Positions 58,637 to 64,000 of a stretch of DNA of 64,000 bases are shown piece after piece. The DNA is from Nodosilinea sp. LEGE 06152 (GTDB lineage: Bacteria; Cyanobacteriota; Cyanobacteriia; Phormidesmidales; Phormidesmidaceae), in the NCBI RefSeq assembly GCF_015207525.1, contig NZ_JADEWR010000011.1:225462-289461 (forward strand), given 5' to 3'. The position numbers and the translations under genes were made by a program. Below the pieces are notes generated by a model, which was not told the DNA's origin, made no database searches, and saw nothing but the letters and a program-made list of their open reading frames with translations. The stretch's first letter is position 1. Each line of letters starts with the position of its first letter.

Positions 58637-58951
58637 ACCTTTTTTCCTTGATTCTGAAAAGCTCCGGCAAATGTGTTGTAGACAGCTAAACCCACCGCGA
58701 CTGGTGCGGCAGATCACAAACGTTAACGAACTATTTGCCTGGGCTTAACCTAGCTTGAGGAGTTTCTTAATTTAAGCCGTTGAAGATGGGGGCGGGGACC
58801 CTGCTACCACCGAGCCAGAATTCATCCAACTTGGATGACCTGAGTGCCGACCATGCCGCGATCGCCCCGTAGGTCAGTCCTGGAGCGGTTCAATTGATCG
58901 TTGCGCTTTCTGTGGGTTAGCAGTTTACCCCGGCGAACTCTAGGTATCTCA
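58637..58951. other. 315 bp gap between leuC and the Crp-type regulator
   Basis: No gene is visible and there is no clear terminator after leuC. A HIP1 site is near 58859. A TTG codon at 58901 opens a frame that runs into the regulator, but the better start is the GTG at 58952. Confidence 0.45.
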
Positions 58952-59638
58952 GTGTCTGTAACCGCAACTTCCGCTGCCCGCGATGCTGCTATTGACCCTC
59001 GCAGTCATCAGACCTTCATTCAGCTCCTAGAGCAGCTATATCGAGAACGAGCCCTGGTACCTTACCCCGCAGGACGGCCCATGCCGCTCCGGGTCGACGA
59101 AATCTTGATCATCTGTCGGGGAATTGTTCAACTGTTCACCATTCAGCAAGACGGTAGCGAGACCCTGCTGGGGCTGGCCGGGCCGTCTATGCCCGTGGGG
59201 CTGCCCCTAACCTCCGTTGACCCCTACTGGGCCACCGCCCTGACCGATGTCGACGTGCTCTCGCTGCCCATGGCCGAAATTGAAGGGTCCTCGGTGTTAA
59301 TGGCGGGCATGTTTCGCAATATTACTCTGCGGATGCAGCAGGCTGAGGCCTGGCTGGCCCTCTCGGGTAAGCGCCTGGTAGCCGATCGCCTCAAGCACTT
59401 TTTGCTCATGCTGGCCCAAGACTTTGGCCATGTTGAGCCCAGCGGTATTCGCATTCCTATGCGGCTGACCCACCACCAGCTGGCTACCGCCATTGGCACC
59501 ACCCGCGTTACCGTCACCCGCCTGCTCAAAGACTTTAAAACCGAGGGCTGGCTAACTATCGATCAGCGCCACATGGTGCTTCAGCTCGATCCTCGTTTTC
59601 CGGCCAACCAGCTCATAAACCCAATGGCTCAGCGCTAA
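58952..59638 (+). CDS. Crp/Fnr-family transcription regulator
   Basis: 228 residues. The N-terminal beta-roll has EILIICRGIVQLFTIQQDGS, but the FGE-x-A-L-x5-R phosphate-binding cassette of CRP is absent, so it probably does not bind cAMP. A dimerisation helix follows (LRMQQAEAWLALSG), then a helix-turn-helix: MRLTHHQLATAIGTTRVTVT and RLLKDFKTEGWL, close to the NtcA type. GTG at 58952 gives a usual length; an in-frame TTG at 58901 would add 17 residues. It is probably a metabolite- or redox-responsive activator; target genes are unknown. Confidence 0.85.
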   Translation: MSVTATSAARDAAIDPRSHQTFIQLLEQLYRERALVPYPAGRPMPLRVDEILIICRGIVQLFTIQQDGSETLLGLAGPSMPVGLPLTSVDPYWATALTDVDVLSLPMAEIEGSSVLMAGMFRNITLRMQQAEAWLALSGKRLVADRLKHFLLMLAQDFGHVEPSGIRIPMRLTHHQLATAIGTTRVTVTRLLKDFKTEGWLTIDQRHMVLQLDPRFPANQLINPMAQR

Positions 59639-59663
59639 GTAGAGAGCCGGTTTAAGCCATGTT

Positions 59664-60632
59664 CTAACGCTTAGCCAGCGATGGCTCCGGCAAATTTACG
59701 GGTATCGTCGGCTTAGGTATCGTCGACTCAATGATGCGGTGCTGGAGCTGGTGAAGAAACTTTACCACCGTTTCCCCAGTAGACCAGCTCAGCAGCGGCT
59801 TGGCAAACTTATCAAACGGGTTGAGATCCACGAGCCAGGGTCCTACGTTCACCCCGAGCGGTTCGAGGTGTTTGCCCCCTAGCTCTGTGTGGATCAGCTT
59901 TTTCGTTTGCAGATGTCGGTAAAGCCAGCCGACATCGCTGGCGGCGGGACAAGGATCGGTTATGCTTCCAGCCACGGTGTCGCGGCTAAAAGAAACCATG
60001 GCCGTCAGGTTGAATAGGCGGCTGCGATCGATTAGGTCGAGGGTTTGCTGGCGGGTAGGCTGCACTCCCAAACCCAACTTATTGAGCAGGTGAGCCACGG
60101 TTTTGAGCGGCACTGCGCTAGTGGTGTCGCTGATGTCGGGAGCCAAAAGCAGCGTGGGCTGGTTCCAGATAACGGGGGCGGTGGCCAGGCGATCGCGCAA
60201 CCAGTGGGCATTCTCAACGCCAATCACCTCATCTAAGGTGGTATCTAACGGGTTGAGCTCAACGCCACAGAGCAGTTCTAGCAGGGCAATGTATTTACAG
60301 CCCAGGCTGTGGCCCAGCCAGGCGTAGCGATCGCTCTGCTGGTAAACTTCCGCTTCGTAACCGGCTTGAGCCGCTAGCTCTGGCAGATACGCCTGTAGCC
60401 GCCGCTGCTCTTCTAATAGGCTCAGGGCAATACCCCAGTGGCGAAAGCTAAACCGAAAGGGCATGGCCACCACGGTGTAGCCAGCGTTGTAGATTTCATG
60501 CAGCAGGTGGCGATAGCTGAGGGTTGGGAAGGAGCCAAAAAATGCTCCACCAATGAACTGAACCACTCCCTGGGGCTGAGGATGCAGCGCCACCCAGCTA
60601 AAGGAAACCGGCTGAAAGGTAAAGGGTTTCAT
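59664..60632 (-). CDS. DUF1350 alpha/beta hydrolase-like protein
   Basis: 322 residues. VQFIGGAFFGSFPTLSYRHL at the N-terminus and the nucleophile-elbow-like GHSLGCKYIALLELLCG near residue 110 are typical of DUF1350, found in cyanobacteria and plant chloroplasts. The fold is predicted to be an alpha/beta hydrolase but no reaction is known to me. ATG at 60632. It converges with the Crp-type gene, with 25 bp between the stops. Confidence 0.88.
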   Translation of the reverse strand: MKPFTFQPVSFSWVALHPQPQGVVQFIGGAFFGSFPTLSYRHLLHEIYNAGYTVVAMPFRFSFRHWGIALSLLEEQRRLQAYLPELAAQAGYEAEVYQQSDRYAWLGHSLGCKYIALLELLCGVELNPLDTTLDEVIGVENAHWLRDRLATAPVIWNQPTLLLAPDISDTTSAVPLKTVAHLLNKLGLGVQPTRQQTLDLIDRSRLFNLTAMVSFSRDTVAGSITDPCPAASDVGWLYRHLQTKKLIHTELGGKHLEPLGVNVGPWLVDLNPFDKFAKPLLSWSTGETVVKFLHQLQHRIIESTIPKPTIPVNLPEPSLAKR

Positions 60633-60910
60633 TGATACTTCGTGTTATGGCGATCTAAATAACGTCCAACAGCCGTGAGTTATACCAAGTCCGGTTCAAA
60701 AACCCGGCTCGAAACAGGTACCCTGCAGGGGCAAACGGTCGTTTGCCCTTGATCAATCGGGGGTAGGCAACCAGGGTTTGGCCTTAGGGCTGTCCACGGC
60801 TATTGGAATCAGCATGAGGCAACGAGCAAAGCGGAGACGTGAGGCTAGCTGGCAGACCAGCACCCGAGCGGGGATAAACATTCTCTCGGGCGCTGGGATG
60901 AACCAAGCAC
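60633..60910. other. 278 bp gap with palindromic repeats
   Basis: No gene is visible. GGGGCAAACGGTCGTTTGCCC at 60728-60747 is a dispersed palindrome (compare 23874-23892). CACCCGAG/CTCGGGCG near 60865-60893 is a hairpin 20-45 bp past the stop of the 60911 gene and may terminate it, though no T run follows. Confidence 0.5.
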
Positions 60911-61741
60911 CTACCGGTTGACCGGTTCCATGCGGATAGGAATTTCCAGCTTGGACAGCAGGTCGCTAACGGTGTTCAGGTTTTCGGCGCTGGGATCAAC
61001 CTGGGCCAGAGTTTCGGCCAAAACCTCCGCCCGAGCCGTGGGGCTCAGCAGCGATAGATCAATCATGGGGGGGTTAATCACGTCGAGGGGCGGGCGATCG
61101 TTAACTACCTCAGACACGATGACCGGATCGATGGGGAAGAAACCGCGATCGGGCTCTACCTCGTTAAGTCCCTTGCCGCTGGCGAGTTCTAGCGGATAGT
61201 TGATCTGGTCAAAGTCACCGCCGCGAGCTGCCAGGTCGTTGGGCAAGAAGGTGCCGCGCACTTCGGGATTGAGCAGTACTTTAACCGGGCTATTGCTCTG
61301 GGGCCGCAGGAAAATTCCCTGGCGCAGGGCGGGCAGGCGCAGGCGCACAAATCCACGAATCTCAACGTCGGGATTAGCCTCATTTAGCAGACCAGGCCGA
61401 GTCAGATCGGGCAGCAGCTGCACTGAAGCCGTCTGCTTAGCAGGCAGCCTAAACCGGGTGGTAAACACCGGGGTCACAGGGCTGGGCATGACCGGGCTCA
61501 GCGCTAGCGTGGTGTTTTCACCAGCGATGTCAAAAGCTACAAAAGCATTGCCAGCCAGGTTGCGATCGGGGTCAACCGGGTTGGGACGGCTGACATGAAA
61601 CTCAAGCTGATAGGTAAAATCGCGGTCTTCCAAATTAGCAATTGTTAGAAAATATCCCTGGACCACGCGGCGGGCCACGGCGGGGTCTGCCGGGGGCGGG
61701 GCAATGCGCTTAACCAGCAGCTCAAAAGTACTAATTTCCAT
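60911..61741 (-). CDS. Conserved protein of unknown function
   Basis: 276 residues. No signal peptide and no membrane segment. The N-terminal ~130 residues look beta-rich (YFLTIANLEDRDFTYQLEFH, FTTRFRLPAKQTASVQLLP), like an immunoglobulin-type or beta-sandwich domain; the last ~60 are helical (LSLLSPTARAEVLAETLAQV). I do not recognise a family. ATG at 61741. It is 97 bp downstream of purN on the same strand. Confidence 0.6.
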   Translation of the reverse strand: MEISTFELLVKRIAPPPADPAVARRVVQGYFLTIANLEDRDFTYQLEFHVSRPNPVDPDRNLAGNAFVAFDIAGENTTLALSPVMPSPVTPVFTTRFRLPAKQTASVQLLPDLTRPGLLNEANPDVEIRGFVRLRLPALRQGIFLRPQSNSPVKVLLNPEVRGTFLPNDLAARGGDFDQINYPLELASGKGLNEVEPDRGFFPIDPVIVSEVVNDRPPLDVINPPMIDLSLLSPTARAEVLAETLAQVDPSAENLNTVSDLLSKLEIPIRMEPVNR

Positions 61742-61838
61742 AGCTTGATTTCACCAAAAAATACGGCTTGTCCCAGGCAGCTGGGCACTTGGCAGAAGCG
61801 CGTGCCCTTGACCTTTGGGATTAAGCCCATTCTGGAAG

Positions 61839-62513
61839 CTATGCCCCAGGGTCGCCGTCACCCGGCCGGGTACTTTTAGCTGAGGCCAAAGCCGCCAGGG
61901 CGATCGCAGCGGGATAGATGCGGTGTTCCTGCACCTGAATACGAGCCTGAAGGGCCGTCGGCGTATCGGTTGGCTCCACCGGCACCGCCGCCTGCATAAT
62001 CACCGGGCCACTGTCTACCGCTAGCTCGACCTGGTGCACCGTACAGCCCGCCACCTTGACCCCCGCCGCCAGCGCCTGCTCTACGGCCCGCAGCCCCGGA
62101 AAACTGGGCAGCAGACTGGGATGAATATTAAGCACCCGATGCGCAAAGGCGTCAATCAAGACCGTCGTTACGCAGCGCATCCAACCCGCCATAATTACCC
62201 AGTCCACGCCGTGGGCCTGGAGTGTTTGCACAATGTCGTAGTCGAGGGCTTCGCGGCTGGGGTAGTGGCGATGGTTGAGCAATACCGCCGGTAGCCCCAG
62301 GCGGGCGGCTCGCTCAGCCACTCTCGCCCCAGGATTGTTGTACAAAACGACGCAAATTTGAGCGTGCAGGTCGCCGCGCTCGATGGCATGGGCGATCGCC
62401 TCCAAATTGCTGCCGTTGCCCGAGGCCATTACCCCCAACTGTAGCGGTTGTTCAAACCGGGGCCACACCACCGGCAGCGGTGGCGAAACAAGAACAGGGG
62501 CAGTCTCCAGCAT
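61839..62513 (-). CDS. purN: Phosphoribosylglycinamide formyltransferase
   Basis: 224 residues. Uses 10-formyl-tetrahydrofolate to formylate GAR, the third step of purine synthesis. Visible parts are VMASGNGSNLEAIAHAI (phosphoribosyl binding), VLNIHPSLLPSFPG (catalytic Asn-x-His) and GCTVHQVELAVDSGPVIMQA (the catalytic Asp in VDSG). A short N-terminal extension of about 27 residues precedes the domain. ATG at 62513. Confidence 0.96.
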   Translation of the reverse strand: MLETAPVLVSPPLPVVWPRFEQPLQLGVMASGNGSNLEAIAHAIERGDLHAQICVVLYNNPGARVAERAARLGLPAVLLNHRHYPSREALDYDIVQTLQAHGVDWVIMAGWMRCVTTVLIDAFAHRVLNIHPSLLPSFPGLRAVEQALAAGVKVAGCTVHQVELAVDSGPVIMQAAVPVEPTDTPTALQARIQVQEHRIYPAAIALAALASAKSTRPGDGDPGA

Positions 62514-62595
62514 AGGGTCAGAAAATTAGTGAAATTGGGAACTATCATATGACAACACGAAACGCCTCTATCTAAGGGGGAAAGGAGTGCGCTGG

Positions 62596-64000
62596 GTGAA
62601 GCGGGGCATGCGGCTAGGACTCATCTTTTTCTGCGGACTGGCGATCGCGGCAGCGCTCTCGTGGGGGCACAGCGGCCGGGCCGCCGCCTATTTCCCTCCG
62701 GTTATACCCCCCACCCCCACCCTCCACGCCCAAGCCAACGGGGCCGAAGCCGCCACCGAAGCCACGACCACACCCCCTACAGGCAGCCTTAAACCCTTCA
62801 ATGAGGCAGTCAGTGGGCTAACGGTATCGACAGGGCTGTTTACGGTCTACCACGACCTGCAGCGCAATCGAGCGCTGCTAGGGCTCAAACCCAATCAGCT
62901 CAACCAAAATCTGCTGTTTATGGCCAACCTGGAGTCGGGGCTGGGGGAGCTGGGGCTGTTTCGGGGCTGGCCCGTCAACGATTTAATGATTCAGTTTCGC
63001 CAGATTCCCGACAACCGCATCCAGGTGGCGGTGCCCAACGTGTACTTCCGTAACCCGCAGCCCCAAGCCCAGCGGCTACTGCGAGAATCCTTTGGCGACT
63101 CGGTGCTCACGACCCTGCCCATTCAGGCCATCCACGACGAAACTGGAGAAATTCTGCTCGACCTGAAAGATTTTTTAATTAACCGCGACCCGGTCAACCT
63201 CTCGGCCCAGTTTCCCTGGGCCTTGGGCAGCTATGCGGTCAACACCGAGGCATCGTACCTGGGGCCAGTCAAAGCCTTTCCTGAAAATGTAGAACTCGAA
63301 GCGGTCATGGGGTTCTCGGGCGGAGGCAGCTCGACGTCGCCCTTTTCCTTTGGGCTCAGCAGCCTGCCCGACAACCGGGGGTTTAACCTGCGGGTGCGCT
63401 ACAGCCTGTCAGCCATTCCTAACCACCCCACCTTTCATGGCCGTCAGGCCGATGAGCGGGTGGGCTACTTCGTCACCGCCTACCGATCGCCCGGCCGACC
63501 CGGCCTCTCAGATCCCTTTGTACGCTACATTCACCGCTGGCACTTAGAAAAGCAAGACCCAACTGCCGCCCTCTCACCGCCCAAAGAACCGCTGGTATTC
63601 TGGATTGAAAACACGACCCCTGTGGAGTACCGAGCTGCCATTGCCGACGGCGTGAAATGGTGGAATGCCGCCTTTGAGCGAGCCGGATTCGCCCAGGCGA
63701 TCGACGTGCGCCAAATGCCCGACAACGCCGATTGGGACCCGGCCGACGTGCGCTACAACGTCATTCGCTGGTCAGACTCGCTGTACCCCTGGGCCAGCGG
63801 GTTAGGACCAGCTCGGGTCAACCCACTGACTGGCGAAATTTTAGATGCCGATATCATTCTCGATGCCAGCGTCGTGCGTGACCTGATGCTGGAGTACGAC
63901 ACCCTGGTGACGGGAGCCGCCGCCACGTCAGGCCCCAGTGCAGGCGGACTCAGTCCCTGTGGCCATCCCCTGGGCGATCGCTTGATGGCACGCCTGTCTT
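62596..64000 (+). CDS. Secreted zinc-metalloprotease-like protein, N-terminal part (cut by window edge)
   Basis: At least 468 residues, open to the right edge. A signal peptide RLGLIFFCGLAIAAALSWG is followed by ALLGLKPNQLNQNLLFMANL and VFWIENTTPVEYRAAIADGV, then WWNAAFERAGFAQAIDVRQM. These are the patterns of the DUF5117/DUF4953-type zinc-dependent metalloproteases, whose HExxH site lies further on, beyond the window. Start GTG at 62596 has AAAGGAG 8 bp upstream; ATG at 62608 is also possible. Confidence in the name depends on the missing part. Confidence 0.8.
   Translation, partial: MKRGMRLGLIFFCGLAIAAALSWGHSGRAAAYFPPVIPPTPTLHAQANGAEAATEATTTPPTGSLKPFNEAVSGLTVSTGLFTVYHDLQRNRALLGLKPNQLNQNLLFMANLESGLGELGLFRGWPVNDLMIQFRQIPDNRIQVAVPNVYFRNPQPQAQRLLRESFGDSVLTTLPIQAIHDETGEILLDLKDFLINRDPVNLSAQFPWALGSYAVNTEASYLGPVKAFPENVELEAVMGFSGGGSSTSPFSFGLSSLPDNRGFNLRVRYSLSAIPNHPTFHGRQADERVGYFVTAYRSPGRPGLSDPFVRYIHRWHLEKQDPTAALSPPKEPLVFWIENTTPVEYRAAIADGVKWWNAAFERAGFAQAIDVRQMPDNADWDPADVRYNVIRWSDSLYPWASGLGPARVNPLTGEILDADIILDASVVRDLMLEYDTLVTGAAATSGPSAGGLSPCGHPLGDRLMARLS

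Overview
The window is a chromosomal segment of a cyanobacterium. The evidence is: RNA polymerase beta' split into rpoC1 and rpoC2, a CcmP-type carboxysome shell gene, a CofG deazaflavin synthase, a cyanobacterial rpsT-tatD-rpoB-rpoC1-rpoC2 order, a cyanobacterial RNase P RNA, and the HIP1 octamer (GCGATCGC) scattered through almost the whole window. The GC-rich coding sequence and HIP1 density resemble Leptolyngbya/Nodosilinea-like filamentous cyanobacteria, but the species cannot be fixed from sequence alone. I saw no tRNA, CRISPR array, transposase gene or prophage.

Region 1-17018 is an exopolysaccharide/capsule locus, entirely on the minus strand. It holds Wza- and Wzc-like export proteins (15885-17018, 13418-15727), two secreted or outer-membrane proteins of unknown function, a WcaI-like glycosyltransferase, a small zinc-site protein, a Wzt-type ABC ATPase, and then an AT-rich block (1 to about 6700) of glycosyltransferases, a polysaccharide pyruvyl transferase-like protein and a methyltransferase. 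The AT-rich block has no HIP1 site before position 7153, and its edge falls inside wzt, which suggests a swapped glycan-specificity cassette.

Region 17293-32922 mixes housekeeping and accessory genes: argG, a toxin-antitoxin pair between two ~120 bp direct repeats, a palindrome-rich stretch with a 21-bp periodic sequence, mazG, cofG, a rhodanese-like protein, mutL, a GST-like protein, a NarL-type regulator, a fasciclin protein, ccmP, an oxidoreductase, rnc and rnpB. Several palindromic repeat families sit in the gaps.

Region 33166-47205 is core information processing and biosynthesis: rpoC2, rpoC1, rpoB, tatD and rpsT on the minus strand, then hisD and pyrG on the plus strand.

Region 47222-64000 begins with a two-gene signalling operon: an MHYT/PAS/GAF hybrid histidine kinase followed 12 bp later by a response-regulator/class III nucleotide cyclase. 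Then come argS, a cupin, a DUF429 protein, mnmH, a BON-like protein, leuC, a Crp/Fnr-type regulator, a DUF1350 protein, an unknown conserved protein, purN, and the start of a secreted zinc-metalloprotease-like gene cut by the window edge.
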